A stretch of 64,000 bases of DNA, taken from the NCBI GenBank assembly GCA_905221545.1, contig CAJNDO010000002.1, positions 1 to 64,000 of the forward strand, written 5' to 3'. Under the pieces are notes generated by a model. That model saw nothing but the letters and a program-made list of their open reading frames with translations, made no database searches and was not told the DNA's origin. The translations under genes and the position numbers were made by a program. The stretch comes from a bacterium (GTDB taxonomy: Bacteria; Bacillota; Bacilli; Lactobacillales; Streptococcaceae). The first letter of the stretch is position 1. Every line of letters begins with the position of its first letter. Positions 46,441-55,783 of this stretch are shown piece after piece.

Positions 46441-46822
46441 TGAGGAAGTCCTCGTTAAATAGATCTTTCAACTCAGGTTTTGGTGTCTTGTCTGGAACGA
46501 TTCCTGCAACATGGATGTTGACAGCAGCAAGTTCCACATCAGCCATATCACGGACAGCATCTTTTACTGCTTTTTGAATAGCAAGAGCTACTTTCGGTAC
46601 TTTCACACCGTACTCAAGGTAGAGATAGATGTCAGCAGTTAACTCTTCATTGTTTTCTTTTAAGTAGACGCCACGACCAAGAGAGAGTTTTGATAGGGTA
46701 TCAGATACGGATTTATTTGAAAATGAGTGGACACCATCAACTTTTGCAGTTGCGATGGCAATGATTTTTTCAAGTACACGTGGAGCGATAACGATTTCGC
46801 CAAATTGTTCTTCAATTCCCAT
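46433..46822 (-). CDS. Asp23/Gls24-family envelope stress protein
   Basis: A 129-residue protein of the Asp23 family (DUF322), found at the membrane or linked to envelope and alkaline stress in Gram-positives. It begins [20 protein letters not shown] and has the core [19 protein letters not shown]. It lies between efp and nusB, the common Firmicutes order accounts for the housekeeping context. The exact role is unknown. Confidence 0.87.
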   Translation of the reverse strand: MGIEEQFGEIVIAPRVLEKIIAIATAKVDGVHSFSNKSVSDTLSKLSLGRGVYLKENNEELTADIYLYLEYGVKVPKVALAIQKAVKDAVRDMADVELAAVNIHVAGIVPDKTPKPELKDLFNEDFLND

Positions 46823-46843
46823 AGAATGACCTCTTTCTAGAGA

Positions 46844-47404
46844 TTAGGCACGAGAAACGTAAGTTCCTTCTGCAGTGTTGATGATCAATTTTTGTCCAGC
46901 TTCGATGAAGTCAGGAACGTTGACAACAAGTCCAGTTTCCATAGTTGCTGGTTTACCAGAACCTGTAACAGTAGCACCTTTGATAGATGGTTGTGTTTCA
47001 GCAACTGTCAATTCAACAGTAGTTGGTACGGTTACACCGATTACTTCAGTTCCGTAGAATTGGATTTTAACATCAGAGTTTTCAAGGATGTAAAGCAATT
47101 CATTTTCAACGTTTACGACTGGAATTTCGTATTGGTCGTAAGTTTCAGTGTTCATGAAGTAGGCAGTTTCATCCATTTTGTACAAGTATTGAGCTGGAAC
47201 AGTCTCGATAATAGCTTGTTCGAATTTTTCTTCTGGACGGTAGCTTGTGTCAAATGTAGAACCAGTACGGACATCACGCAATTTCATACGCATGATTGTG
47301 TTCCCTTTACCTGGTTTGTGGTGGCTAGCTTCCAAAACGCGGATCAATTTTCCGTCTGCAGTTTCAAATGTCATACCAGCTTTCAATTTGCTTGCTTCAA
47401 TCAT
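46844..47404 (-). CDS. efp: Elongation factor P
   Basis: It rescues ribosomes stalled at polyproline stretches. The 186 residues make three beta-barrel domains. Domain I carries the loop [19 protein letters not shown] with the conserved lysine at its tip, and the C-terminal signature [20 protein letters not shown] is present. It heads the efp-asp23-nusB transcript. A TGG-TAAAAT extended -10 lies on the minus strand about 40 bp upstream. Confidence 0.96.
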   Translation of the reverse strand: MIEASKLKAGMTFETADGKLIRVLEASHHKPGKGNTIMRMKLRDVRTGSTFDTSYRPEEKFEQAIIETVPAQYLYKMDETAYFMNTETYDQYEIPVVNVENELLYILENSDVKIQFYGTEVIGVTVPTTVELTVAETQPSIKGATVTGSGKPATMETGLVVNVPDFIEAGQKLIINTAEGTYVSRA

Positions 47405-47569
47405 GTTTTTACCTCTTTAATAAATATTATTACTCTTCATTTTACCATAAAATGTTCTGGAAATAAAGCCAAAATAGTTATTAGGTCATGGTAGGGGAGA
47501 AAAAGAATATTGCATAGTCAGGTGGAGTACCTAATGTGAAAGAGCATCCATCACATTTTTATTATATTC
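47405..47569. other. Intergenic region upstream of efp with nothing recognisable beyond the promoter
   Basis: Apart from the efp promoter I see no open frame and no strong repeat here. The next structure is the terminator at 47570. Confidence 0.4.
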
Positions 47570-47598
47570 AAAAGGCCGAAGTGACCTTACTTCGACCT
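47570..47598 (-). terminator. Terminator of the butanediol-type dehydrogenase gene
   Basis: On the minus strand AGGTCGAAGT pairs with ACTTCGGCCT (complement of about 47572-47582) and is followed by TTTT. Confidence 0.78.
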
Positions 47599-47627
47599 GA
47601 TTGTATTTTCTTAAAAAGATTGATTTT

Positions 47628-48671
47628 TTATTCTGGTTCTACCAAAATCTTGATTTGTGACTTGTCTTGAGTTAATTCGATAAAGCCTTCTTCCACGATA
47701 TTTTCCAATTTAATTTTCTTAGTAACCAATTTTTCAGCAGAGAAGTAGCCCTGTTCCATCAAATCTAATACTTTAGGTAAGATATGACGATAAGCTATAA
47801 TTCCTTTAAGCGTCTTTTCTTGGATAGCAAATTCATTTGGATTGATATTTGCTTCTCGTTCCCAGATAGAGACAACCATACACTCACCTGCCTTATGTAC
47901 AGCAGCTAGAGCCTGTCCCAAAACTACTGGTACACCAGTTACTTCATAAGAAACGTCTGTACCACCATTTGTCAAACGGTGTACAGCTTCAACAACTGTT
48001 TCTCCATCCTGTGGACGTACAACGATAGCTCCTAATTCCTCTGCTTTGGCTTGGCGTTCTGGTGATAATTCAACGGCATAAATCTTAGAAGCACCAGCTG
48101 CACGAAGAGCTTCTACAATTAACAGACCAATTGGGCCTAAACCAAAGACAACGGCTGTATCGCCAGCTTTCAAAGAAGATTGACGAACAGCATAGACTGC
48201 AACAGCAGCGGGCTCGGTGAGGGCAGCTTGCTCATAGCTCAAGCTATCTGGAATAACATGTACTAAGTCGCCATCTAAAACACAATATTTGGCAAATCCA
48301 CCGTCTGCAGCCAAACCAACAAAGTTAAGGTTTGGATCCAAGTTATAATCACCAACTAAGTTATTCTTAGCTAGAATTGGTTCTACAGCAACACGATCAC
48401 CCACTTTAACACGAGTAACATCACTTCCAACTTCTACGATTTCACCAGAAAATTCATGTCCCAGTGTTACCGGTGCTTTTTGACCAGAATAGACGTGCTC
48501 ATCTGTTGGGATGAAGATAGGACCATCTAAAAATTCGTGGAGGTCGGTACCACAAATTCCTGTGAACTTAACTGCAACTTTTACTTGGTGCGGAAGTACT
48601 TCAGGAACTTCTACTTCTTGAATACGAACATCTTTCGCTGCATGCCAGCGAGCTGCTTTCATTGTAGCCAT
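47628..48671 (-). CDS. Zinc-type alcohol dehydrogenase, 2,3-butanediol dehydrogenase-like
   Basis: A medium-chain NAD(P)-dependent dehydrogenase, closest by eye to (R,R)-butanediol dehydrogenases that interconvert acetoin and 2,3-butanediol. Catalytic zinc ligands are in FTGICGTDLHEF and TLGHEFSGEIVEVG, and the Rossmann motif is VFGLGPIGLL. The structural-zinc lobe has no cysteines: the region reads VEPILAKNNLVGDYNLDPNL. It has 347 residues from ATG 48671; ATG 48662 is an alternative. A CcpA-type site overlaps the promoter. Threonine or sorbitol dehydrogenase remain possible. Confidence 0.8.
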   Translation of the reverse strand: MATMKAARWHAAKDVRIQEVEVPEVLPHQVKVAVKFTGICGTDLHEFLDGPIFIPTDEHVYSGQKAPVTLGHEFSGEIVEVGSDVTRVKVGDRVAVEPILAKNNLVGDYNLDPNLNFVGLAADGGFAKYCVLDGDLVHVIPDSLSYEQAALTEPAAVAVYAVRQSSLKAGDTAVVFGLGPIGLLIVEALRAAGASKIYAVELSPERQAKAEELGAIVVRPQDGETVVEAVHRLTNGGTDVSYEVTGVPVVLGQALAAVHKAGECMVVSIWEREANINPNEFAIQEKTLKGIIAYRHILPKVLDLMEQGYFSAEKLVTKKIKLENIVEEGFIELTQDKSQIKILVEPE

Positions 48672-48731
48672 ATGAATAACTCCTTATTGTTGCGATTTTT
48701 AGTTTTCTTTTTTGGAAACTTTACATGCAAT

Positions 48732-48760
48732 ATTGTAAACGCTTTCTATTTATTTATCAA
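48732..48760 (-). promoter_or_regulatory. Dehydrogenase promoter with CcpA cre site
   Basis: On the minus strand TTGATA (complement of 48755-48760), a 17-bp spacer and TACAAT (complement of 48732-48737). TGTAAACGCTTTCT (48734-48747) matches the cre consensus TGWAANCGNTNWCA except for the last base and overlaps the -10, so glucose repression is likely. Confidence 0.8.
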
Positions 48761-48761
48761 G

Positions 48762-48787
48762 AAAAAACCAACCTCAGGGCTGGTTTC
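48762..48787 (-). terminator. Terminator of the gatCAB operon
   Basis: On the minus strand AAACCAGCC pairs with GGTTGGTTT, ending in TTTTTTC, about 10 bp after the gatB stop. Confidence 0.75.
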
Positions 48788-48796
48788 TTTTACATA

Positions 48797-50239
48797 TTAC
48801 TCTTCTTTCAACTTCGCCAATTCTTGGGCAAGTAGTTTAAGGGCGACTTGTGGGTTGGCTTGGCCTTTTGTTGCTTTCATGAGGAAGCCTGTGAAGGCCT
48901 TGTCTGCGTTGCGTTTGCCTGACTTGAAGTCGGCAACGGCGGCTTCGTTATCCGCAAATACTTGGTGGATGATTGGAATCAAGATATCTGGATCTGAGAT
49001 TTGAACCATGCCTGCTTTTTCAACGTATTCACGCGCGCCACCACCATTTTTAGCCAGGTGGACAAAGACTTTCTTGGCAATCTTAGATGAAATAGTACCG
49101 TCTTCGATGATGGCAATCATTTCAACCAAGTTTTCTGGTGTCAATTCGATTTGTTCCAGTGTCTTGCCTTCAGCGTTCAAGAACTGAGCGACTTCACCTT
49201 GGAGCCAGTTAGAGACTTGTTTAGCATCGCCACCGAGGGCAACAGCTTTCTCAAAGAAGTCAGAAGTGACTTTGTTTGCAGTCAATTGGCTAGCATCGTA
49301 ATCTGACAAGCCAAGGTCAGAGACGTAGCGCGTACGGCGTTCTTTTGGAAATTCTGGCAATTCAGTACGCATTTCCTCAATCCACTCGTCTGAGATTTCA
49401 AAGAGTGGTAGGTCTGGTTCTGGGAAGTAGCGGTAGTCAGCAGCGCCTTCCTTAACACGCATGAGGATGGTTGCTTTGTTGGCTTCATCGTAACGGCGTG
49501 TTTCTTGGCGAATTTGACCACCTGAGCGAAGGATTTCAGCCTGGCGTTGGACTTCGTATTCAAGACCTTTACGGACGTTAGAGAAAGAGTTAAGGTTCTT
49601 CAACTCAGTCTTGGTACCGAATTTTTCTTGACCATAAGGACGAAGGGAGATGTTGGCATCCACACGCATCGAACCTTCTTCCATCTTAACGTCAGAAATG
49701 CCAGCATACTGGATAACTTCCTTGAGGGCGGTTAGATAAGCATAGGCTTCTTCTGGCGAGCGCATGTCGGCTTCAGATACAATCTCAATCAATGGCACCC
49801 CTTGGCGGTTGAGGTCAACATAGGAGTAGCCATCTGTACCGTGGGTGTTTTTACCAGCGTCTTCCTCTAGGTGAGCGCGTTCGATACCGATTTTCTTAGT
49901 TGTACCATCTTCTAGCTCGACTTCAATCCAACCGTTATATCCGATTGGCTCATCAAACTGAGAAATTTGGTAGGCTTTGGGATTATCAGGGTAGAAGTAG
50001 TTTTTGCGGTCAAAGTGCATCTTTTTGTGGATGTCCATATTGAGGGCAAGAGCTGCCTTGATACCGGCATCGACAACACCTTTATTGAGAACGGGTAGTA
50101 CGCCTGGGAAAGACCAGTCAATCACGTTAGTGTTGGCATTTTGGTCATTTCCAAAGTGGGCAGAAGTAGGTGAGAAGATTTTTGAATTGGTGTTGAGCTC
50201 TACGTGGACTTCAAGTCCAATGACTGTTTCAAAGTTCAT
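48797..50239 (-). CDS. gatB: Asp-tRNA(Asn)/Glu-tRNA(Gln) amidotransferase subunit B
   Basis: GatB binds mischarged tRNA and activates its acyl group. The 480 residues begin [20 protein letters not shown] and show the conserved [20 protein letters not shown], and [20 protein letters not shown]. The C-terminal GatB/YqeY tail domain ([20 protein letters not shown]) is complete. It overlaps gatA by one base. Confidence 0.96.
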   Translation of the reverse strand: MNFETVIGLEVHVELNTNSKIFSPTSAHFGNDQNANTNVIDWSFPGVLPVLNKGVVDAGIKAALALNMDIHKKMHFDRKNYFYPDNPKAYQISQFDEPIGYNGWIEVELEDGTTKKIGIERAHLEEDAGKNTHGTDGYSYVDLNRQGVPLIEIVSEADMRSPEEAYAYLTALKEVIQYAGISDVKMEEGSMRVDANISLRPYGQEKFGTKTELKNLNSFSNVRKGLEYEVQRQAEILRSGGQIRQETRRYDEANKATILMRVKEGAADYRYFPEPDLPLFEISDEWIEEMRTELPEFPKERRTRYVSDLGLSDYDASQLTANKVTSDFFEKAVALGGDAKQVSNWLQGEVAQFLNAEGKTLEQIELTPENLVEMIAIIEDGTISSKIAKKVFVHLAKNGGGAREYVEKAGMVQISDPDILIPIIHQVFADNEAAVADFKSGKRNADKAFTGFLMKATKGQANPQVALKLLAQELAKLKEE

Positions 50240-51705
50240 TAGTTGTCACCTCCAAAAATCACGGGTTGTTGTTTGTGGTAGTCTGTTGTTGCTTCAAAAG
50301 CAGCAGCAACTTGGTAAATGGTTTCTTCTGAGTACTTAGGACCAATCAATTGCAGACCGACAGGTAAACCTTGAGAGAATCCAGCAGGAATCGAAATTCC
50401 TGGGAGACCAGCCAAGTTGACTGGGATGGTCAAGAGGTCAGCCAAGTACATGGCAACTGGGTCGTGGTTGAGTGAATCCAAGTCATAGGCAACGCTTGGA
50501 GCAGTTGGTCCCAAAATCAAGTCGTAATCCGCAAAGACTTTTTCGAAATCTTGGATGATGAGGGTACGAACCTGACCAGCTTTCTTATAGTAGGCATCAT
50601 AGTAACCTGATGAAAGGCTGAAAGTACCTAGCATAATACGGCGTTTCACCTCTTCACCAAAACCTTGACTACGGCTGTTTACATAGATTTCATCAAGGTT
50701 GGTCGCATCCTCTGCGCGGTAACCATAACGGATACCGTCAAAACGTTGCAAGTTTGATGAAGCTTCAGATGAAGCGATGATGTAGTAAACGGCAACACCA
50801 TATTTAGAGTGAGGCAGGCTGACTTCTTCAACGATAGCACCGAGTTTTTCAAAGTGTTTAGCGGCATTCAGGATAGTTTCCTTAACCTCTGGGTCAATTC
50901 CTTCACCAAGGTACTCCTTAGGCAAAGCAATTTTCATGCCCTTGATGTCTTGACCGATTTTTGAAGTAAAGTCAGCGATGCGGACAGGAGCAGAAGTAGA
51001 GTCTTTAGCATCTTCGCTGGCAATCGCGTTGAGCAAGAGGGCATTTTCATTAACAGTAGGAGCAAAAGGTCCAATCTGGTCTAATGAGCTACCAAAGGCA
51101 ATGAGACCGAAACGAGAAACTGTTCCGTAGGTTGGTTTGAGACCAACGATTCCGTTGAAGGCAGCAGGTTGGCGGATAGAACCACCAGTATCAGAACCAA
51201 GTGACAAGCGGACTTGTCCAGAAGCTACAGCTGCGGCAGAACCACTTGATGAACCACCAGGAACCTTGCTGTGGTCCCAAGCATTTTTAGTGGCACCGTA
51301 GTGAGAAGTCTCACCTGAACCACCCATGGCAAATTCGTCCATGTTAGTTTTCCCTACGACAATCATGCCTTTAGCCTTTGCATTGGCAACGGCTGTCGCG
51401 TCAAAGATTGGCTCGTAGTTGTAGAGCATTTTTGAGGCAGCAGTTGTGAGGATGCCGTCTGTAGAGATGTTATCCTTAACAGCAAGCGGAATTCCTGAAA
51501 GGACATTGTCAGCGTCAATTCCAGCTTCATCAATAGATTTAGCTTGCGCAAGGGCTTGTTCTTCAGCGATTGTAACAAAAGCGTTAATAGCTGTCTCGCG
51601 AGACTTGATATCTTCAAGCGTAGCTTGGGTCAATTCAGTTGCAGAAATTTCCTTAGCAACAAGGAGATTGTGCAAGTCTTCAATAGTTTTGTTATTAAAA
51701 GTCAT
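50239..51705 (-). CDS. gatA: Asp-tRNA(Asn)/Glu-tRNA(Gln) amidotransferase subunit A
   Basis: GatA releases ammonia from glutamine for transamidation of Glu-tRNA-Gln. The amidase triad is visible: lysine in [10 protein letters not shown], cis-serine in [12 protein letters not shown], and nucleophilic serine in the same segment, preceded by [16 protein letters not shown]. It has 488 residues and overlaps gatC and gatB by one base each. Confidence 0.96.
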   Translation of the reverse strand: MTFNNKTIEDLHNLLVAKEISATELTQATLEDIKSRETAINAFVTIAEEQALAQAKSIDEAGIDADNVLSGIPLAVKDNISTDGILTTAASKMLYNYEPIFDATAVANAKAKGMIVVGKTNMDEFAMGGSGETSHYGATKNAWDHSKVPGGSSSGSAAAVASGQVRLSLGSDTGGSIRQPAAFNGIVGLKPTYGTVSRFGLIAFGSSLDQIGPFAPTVNENALLLNAIASEDAKDSTSAPVRIADFTSKIGQDIKGMKIALPKEYLGEGIDPEVKETILNAAKHFEKLGAIVEEVSLPHSKYGVAVYYIIASSEASSNLQRFDGIRYGYRAEDATNLDEIYVNSRSQGFGEEVKRRIMLGTFSLSSGYYDAYYKKAGQVRTLIIQDFEKVFADYDLILGPTAPSVAYDLDSLNHDPVAMYLADLLTIPVNLAGLPGISIPAGFSQGLPVGLQLIGPKYSEETIYQVAAAFEATTDYHKQQPVIFGGDN

Positions 51706-52007
51706 TAGGCATCTCCTCCATCGTCTAGGATAGCTGGTACCTTGATATAGTAGTTATCTTTTTCAGGTACGTTTTTAAACAGGCGATCGCGGTCTGTTCC
51801 TTCTTCGGCCACATCAGGGCGGAGTACAGTCTTGCGATCAGCCATGGTCGTAGTAGGTGCGACACCAGTTGTGTCAACTTCGCCCAGCAATTCAACCATG
51901 TCAACAATTTTAGACAAGGTAGTCGCAAAGGCAGCAGTTTCTTCTTCAGAGAATCTTAATTTTGAAAGATTGGCAACGTGTGTTACCTCTTCTTGCGTAA
52001 TTTTCAT
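51705..52007 (-). CDS. gatC: Asp-tRNA(Asn)/Glu-tRNA(Gln) amidotransferase subunit C
   Basis: A small belt protein that holds GatA and GatB together. The 100 residues begin [20 protein letters not shown] and include the family [14 protein letters not shown]. It is the first gene of gatCAB. An extended -10 (TGG-TAAAAT, complement of 52048-52053) lies about 40 bp upstream, with a poor -35. Confidence 0.93.
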   Translation of the reverse strand: MKITQEEVTHVANLSKLRFSEEETAAFATTLSKIVDMVELLGEVDTTGVAPTTTMADRKTVLRPDVAEEGTDRDRLFKNVPEKDNYYIKVPAILDDGGDA

Positions 52008-52165
52008 CTTGCATCCTTTCGTGAAATGATGATTTTTAGTCTGTTCTATTTTACCATATTTTCCTATAAATAAGGGAGGGAAAGGTGAAAAAAGACAGGT
52101 ATAGGATGGAGAACGGTTTTTAATGACGATTTGTTTGAAAAGAGGATTTCAAAGGGGAAATTATA

Positions 52166-52174
52166 TGGTACAAT
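52166..52174 (+). promoter_or_regulatory. Extended -10 promoter of the small holin-like peptide transcript
   Basis: TGG directly followed by TACAAT (52169-52174). No good -35 is seen. Transcription would begin near 52181, just before the 5' strand of the long-range stem. Confidence 0.6.
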
Positions 52175-52223
52175 AGTTTGACAGAGAAGTGAAGACGGTG
52201 GTTACGAAATCGAAAGGATGGTG

Positions 52224-52295
52224 ATGCTTATGTGTAGATCCTGTAAAATCTTAGTAGAGAGGAGTAACCAGATTTGTCCCCTTTTGAGGCTTTGA
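52224..52295 (+). CDS. Short upstream ORF overlapping the holin-like peptide start
   Basis: Twenty-three codons, MLMCRSCKILVERSNQICPL and then LRL, begin six bases after AAAGG (52213-52217). The stop is inside the next ORF in another frame, overlapping it by 22 bp. Ribosomes ending here could re-open or mask the downstream start. It may be chance. The evidence is the ribosome binding site and the overlap. Confidence 0.35.
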   Translation: MLMCRSCKILVERSNQICPLLRL

Positions 52296-52375
52296 CACTC
52301 ATGTTTGTAGCTGGTAACTTTGTTATCACACTCCTGAAGTTCATCCTTGAATTGGTAAAAGAGACAAAAAAATAG
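52274..52375 (+). CDS. Putative holin-like toxin peptide (33 residues, TTG start)
   Basis: The predicted peptide begins LSPFEALTLMFVAGNFVITL and ends KFILELVKETKK. It is one membrane helix with a charged tail, and it strongly resembles the Hol_Tox family of putative holin-like toxins of Gram-positives (pattern M-S-x-F-E-x-L-x-L-M). AGGAG ends 9-10 bp before the TTG. An alternative ATG at 52301 would remove the SPFEAL segment that defines the family. Membrane depolarisation is the expected action if it is a type I toxin. Antitoxin and toxicity are untested. Confidence 0.65.
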   Translation: MSPFEALTLMFVAGNFVITLLKFILELVKETKK

Positions 52376-52554
52376 CCGTCCTAACTTTGGCGAGTTAACG
52401 AGCTATTTTTAGTTATGTAATTACAGCCACCGTCTTAAACGGCTCTGTGGGGTGTTGTTGACGCAACACCTTTTTCTATATTTATTGTAACATTTATTTT
52501 AAAAATTGCAAGGGGAATTGTTCTACTTTAGCAGAGCCTACCATAAAATAGAAA

Positions 52555-52583
52555 TTGAAAAAAATGCTAAAATCCGATATAAT
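52555..52583 (+). promoter_or_regulatory. prfC promoter
   Basis: TTGAAA (52555-52560), a 17-bp spacer and TATAAT (52578-52583). About 70 bp of leader precede the prfC start. Confidence 0.78.
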
Positions 52584-52673
52584 GGAGTGTTGAAAGGAAT
52601 GGTAAAATCCAATGTAGAAATCATTCTTAGCTATTGAAACAACTAAAAATAGAGAATCAAAGAAAGAGAACTT

Positions 52674-54218
52674 ATGAATATTCAAGAAGAAATTAAGAAA
52701 CGTCGTACCTTTGCCATCATCTCTCACCCAGACGCGGGGAAAACAACCATTACTGAGCAGTTGCTCTACTTTGGGGGTGAGATTCGTGAGGCTGGTACGG
52801 TAAAAGGGAAGAAAACAGGTACTTTTGCCAAGTCTGACTGGATGGATATCGAGAAACAACGTGGGATTTCTGTTACTTCATCTGTTATGCAATTTGACTA
52901 CGACGGCAAGCGCGTGAATATCCTAGACACGCCAGGGCACGAGGACTTCTCAGAAGATACTTATCGTACCTTGATGGCGGTGGATGCTGCGGTCATGGTT
53001 GTGGACTCTGCCAAGGGTATCGAGGCGCAAACTAAGAAATTATTTGAGGTTGTCAAACACCGTGGTATTCCAGTCTTTACCTTTATGAACAAGCTAGACC
53101 GTGATGGTCGTGAGCCGCTGGACCTCTTGCAAGAATTGGAAGAAGTCTTGGGCATTGCTAGCTATCCGATGAACTGGCCAATCGGGATGGGGAAAGCCTT
53201 TGAGGGTTTGTATGACCTCTATAACCAACGCTTGGAGCTCTACAAAGGGGATGAACGTTTTGCTAGCCTAGAAGATGGGGACAAGCTTTTTGGAAGCAAT
53301 CCTTTCTACGAGCAAGTTAAAGATGATATTGAACTGTTAAATGAAGCTGGGAATGAGTTTTCAGAGGAAGCTATTCTGGCTGGAGAATTGACGCCTGTCT
53401 TCTTCGGTTCAGCCCTGACAAACTTTGGTGTTCAGACCTTCCTTGAAACTTTCCTTAAGTTTGCTCCAGAGCCACATGGACACAAGAAAACAGATGGTGA
53501 AATTGTGGATCCTTATGATAAGGATTTCTCAGGATTTGTCTTTAAAATCCAAGCCAACATGGACCCTCGTCACCGTGACCGCATTGCCTTTGTCCGTATC
53601 GTATCAGGTGAATTTGAGCGTGGCATGAGCGTCAATCTGCCTCGTACTGGTAAGGGAGCTAAACTGTCGAATGTGACTCAGTTTATGGCGGAAAGTCGTG
53701 AGAATGTAACCAATGCCGTGGCAGGGGATATTATCGGGGTTTATGATACAGGTACTTATCAGGTTGGGGATACCTTGACAGTTGGGAAAAACAAGTTTGA
53801 ATTTGAACCACTACCAACCTTTACTCCTGAAATTTTCATGAAAGTTTCTGCTAAAAACGTCATGAAACAAAAATCCTTCCACAAGGGAATCGAGCAATTG
53901 GTGCAAGAAGGAGCCATTCAGCTTTATAAGAATTACCAAACAGGCGAGTATATGCTGGGTGCTGTCGGTCAACTCCAGTTTGAAGTCTTTAAGCACCGTA
54001 TGGAAGGCGAGTACAATGCAGAAGTAGTCATGAGCCCAATGGGTAAAAAGACTGTTCGTTGGATCAAGCCTGAGGACTTGGATGAACGGATGTCATCAAG
54101 CCGAAATATCTTGGCCAAAGACCGTTTTGACCAGCCAGTTTTCCTCTTTGAAAATGACTTTGCCCTCCGCTGGTTTGCGGACAAGTATCCGGATGTAGAA
54201 TTGGAAGAGAAGATGTAG
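52674..54218 (+). CDS. prfC: Peptide chain release factor 3
   Basis: A GTPase that recycles RF1/RF2 from the ribosome after termination. The P-loop is [16 protein letters not shown], with [16 protein letters not shown] (G3) and [10 protein letters not shown] (G4). The N-terminal [14 protein letters not shown] and the long C-terminal RF3 domain are intact. At 514 residues it is full length. Confidence 0.97.
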   Translation: MNIQEEIKKRRTFAIISHPDAGKTTITEQLLYFGGEIREAGTVKGKKTGTFAKSDWMDIEKQRGISVTSSVMQFDYDGKRVNILDTPGHEDFSEDTYRTLMAVDAAVMVVDSAKGIEAQTKKLFEVVKHRGIPVFTFMNKLDRDGREPLDLLQELEEVLGIASYPMNWPIGMGKAFEGLYDLYNQRLELYKGDERFASLEDGDKLFGSNPFYEQVKDDIELLNEAGNEFSEEAILAGELTPVFFGSALTNFGVQTFLETFLKFAPEPHGHKKTDGEIVDPYDKDFSGFVFKIQANMDPRHRDRIAFVRIVSGEFERGMSVNLPRTGKGAKLSNVTQFMAESRENVTNAVAGDIIGVYDTGTYQVGDTLTVGKNKFEFEPLPTFTPEIFMKVSAKNVMKQKSFHKGIEQLVQEGAIQLYKNYQTGEYMLGAVGQLQFEVFKHRMEGEYNAEVVMSPMGKKTVRWIKPEDLDERMSSSRNILAKDRFDQPVFLFENDFALRWFADKYPDVELEEKM

Positions 54219-54227
54219 ATCGCCAAA

Positions 54228-54604
54228 GTTACTTGATTGTGTAACAATCTAAGTAACTAACGCCAAGTTTCTATGGAACTTGGCTAGGCGCTCCACTAGT
54301 AAAGTTTTACGAATATTATCGATTCGTAAAACTTTACGTCGTAACGATTAGATAGTGTATGACCTAACTGCTTAACTAACTACATTTGGCAAATGAAATC
54401 GATTTGCCAGACTCCGTGTCGTAAGCTAACAATCGTTAACCGCTATGGCGGTCTACCTAAACGCTTCACTAGGAAAAATCCACGAATATTATTGATTCGT
54501 GGACTTTGCTGTCGTAAGGGTAAGGAAGCAAAGTGTCTGCCTGCCTCATTAACTGAATTTTACAAATGGAATCGATTCCCCAAACTCAGTGTCGTGGATA
54601 ATGT
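54228..54604. repeat. Array of perfect hairpins in two diverged repeat units
   Basis: Unit 1 (about 54286-54430) and unit 2 (about 54459-54604) align with about 173-bp period. Each begins CGC-T-CACTAG, holds a hairpin with 7-base loop ATTAT(C/T)G, then a second AATCGATT-centred hairpin, and ends GTGTCGT. The first hairpin in unit 1 has a perfect 16-bp stem (54299-54314 with 54322-54337), and in unit 2 a 9-bp stem (54479-54487 with 54495-54503). GTTACTT/AAGTAAC (54228-54257) and CCAAGTT/AACTTGG (54263-54283) precede them. GTCGTAA recurs three times. I do not recognise the element. Confidence 0.7.
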
Positions 54605-54708
54605 GACAGTAAGGTATACTGCATCTTATCTCAATTTCCTGTGGAAAAGATGCTAAATTATAGAGCTTATTCGTTCTATTATTAACCTTTATGGTGATAA
54701 CTTACAAA
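54605..54708. other. Sequence between the hairpin array and the shared terminator
   Basis: No gene or repeat is recognised here. An open frame across the array (54393-54656) lacks a ribosome binding site and any family pattern. Confidence 0.4.
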
Positions 54709-54763
54709 TAAAAGAAAACTTCAGAGATTCACTTTTTGTGATTGGTCTGAAGTTTTCTTTTTT
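54709..54763. terminator. Bidirectional terminator at the ArAE-like gene end
   Basis: AAAGAAAACTTCAG pairs with CTGAAGTTTTCTTT around a 20-base centre, with T-rich sequence on both strands. Confidence 0.82.
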
Positions 54764-54764
54764 A

Positions 54765-55715
54765 CTATCCATATTTCTGGTAAAAGTCAACTTTCACTTG
54801 GATGAAGGTTTTGGCTTCACGTAGGAGTTGAAGAAGGGTGGCACGGGTTTCAAATTCTTCTCTTGTCTTGGGTAGACTGCGGTTTCGGAAGACTTCTAGA
54901 TAGCGTTCAATTTCATCTAGCAAATCAGAAGCAGGATTGGTCTGGCTAAGTTGCCCTGCAATTTTTGAAAAGAGTTGGGCTAAAATCAGGCTTTCACTGG
55001 CAGCTAGGTGACAGGTGTTGATCTGCTGGGCCATGTTTCTCAGGATACGACTTTGACGCTGTCTCATCTCAAAGTAGTGGATATGGTAGTCGGTCTGGTG
55101 AAAGAGGTGGTCAGAGTGATCCAAATAGACCAGTCTGAGGGCTTCTTCCAAAAGGGTGTCTAATTCTTCCACCAGCTGTGCTCGGTTTCGGCCGTCCCCT
55201 CTGGATAAGTAGTATTTGAAGCGTTGGAGGATATCTTTTAACTTTTCTTCGACTAGCGTGTGGTAGTGCTGGATTTTCTCTTCTCGTGAAGGCATGTAGA
55301 GATTGACAAGCAGGGCAAACCCTGTACCGATAGCAAAGAGAAGGAATTCATTGACTAGAAGGTCTGGAGAGGTTGATTCTTGTACCAAGAGATGGCTCAC
55401 CAAAACAGTGCTTGGTGTGATGCCAATTTCCCAGCCCATCTTGTAGGCTAGAGGCACGTAGAGGGCAAGATAGAGGCCAAGGCTCCAGATATGAAATCCG
55501 CTCAAGTAAAAAGCCAGAACTCCGATAACCAAAGCTAGAAGCATGGAAAAGAGCCGATTGCGGGCCAGTTTTAAGGTACTTCTACGGGTATCAGATAGGC
55601 TCAAGAGAGCGATAATTCCAGCCGAAACTGCTGAGGAGAGATTGAGAAAATAAGCAAGCAGGCAGGCGAAGCAAGTGGCTAAGATGAGCTTGGTCGTACG
55701 TTGGCTAATAGACAT
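54765..55715 (-). CDS. Aromatic acid exporter-like (ArAE/DUF939, FUSC-type) membrane protein
   Basis: A 316-residue membrane protein. The first 150 residues hold about six hydrophobic helices (LILATCFACLLAYFLNLSSA, SMLLALVIGVLAFYLSG, FLLFAIGTGFALLVNLYMP). The remainder is a soluble helical domain, the usual layout of DUF939 ArAE transporters. The substrate is unknown. It is transcribed on the minus strand, next to sstT, and ends at the shared terminator. Confidence 0.8.
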   Translation of the reverse strand: MSISQRTTKLILATCFACLLAYFLNLSSAVSAGIIALLSLSDTRRSTLKLARNRLFSMLLALVIGVLAFYLSGFHIWSLGLYLALYVPLAYKMGWEIGITPSTVLVSHLLVQESTSPDLLVNEFLLFAIGTGFALLVNLYMPSREEKIQHYHTLVEEKLKDILQRFKYYLSRGDGRNRAQLVEELDTLLEEALRLVYLDHSDHLFHQTDYHIHYFEMRQRQSRILRNMAQQINTCHLAASESLILAQLFSKIAGQLSQTNPASDLLDEIERYLEVFRNRSLPKTREEFETRATLLQLLREAKTFIQVKVDFYQKYG

Positions 55716-55745
55716 AAGAATTTCCTAATAAGACTAGAATAAAAG

Positions 55746-55780
55746 CGGAAAAGACAAGACCTGAGCAGGCTTGTCTTTAT
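55746..55780 (-). terminator. Terminator of sstT
   Basis: On the minus strand AAAGACAAG pairs with CTTGTCTTT and ends in TTTTCC (55750-55778 complement). Confidence 0.75.
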
Positions 55781-55783
55781 AGA

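Larger units (their letters stand above)
52181..52476 (+). ncRNA. Structured transcript of a putative type I toxin locus
   Basis: The predicted RNA starts with GAAGACGGTGG (52190-52200), complementary to CCACCGTCTT near 52427-52436, so its 5' and 3' parts can close on each other. A first terminator pairs AAAAATAGC with GCTATTTTT (about 52368-52410). A second pairs GGTGTTG with GCAACACC (about 52451-52470) and ends in TTTTT. Long 5'-3' pairing that hides the ribosome binding site is typical of type I toxin mRNAs. The antisense RNA was not located. Confidence 0.55.

Noticed and set aside
46892..47494. A 200-codon plus-strand frame opposite efp
   Set aside because: It is the antisense shadow of a highly biased gene. 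It is rich in Phe, Ser and Val with no family pattern or ribosome binding site.
54393..54656. An 87-codon plus-strand frame across the hairpin array
   Set aside because: It is made from inverted repeats, lacks a ribosome binding site and gives no recognisable protein.
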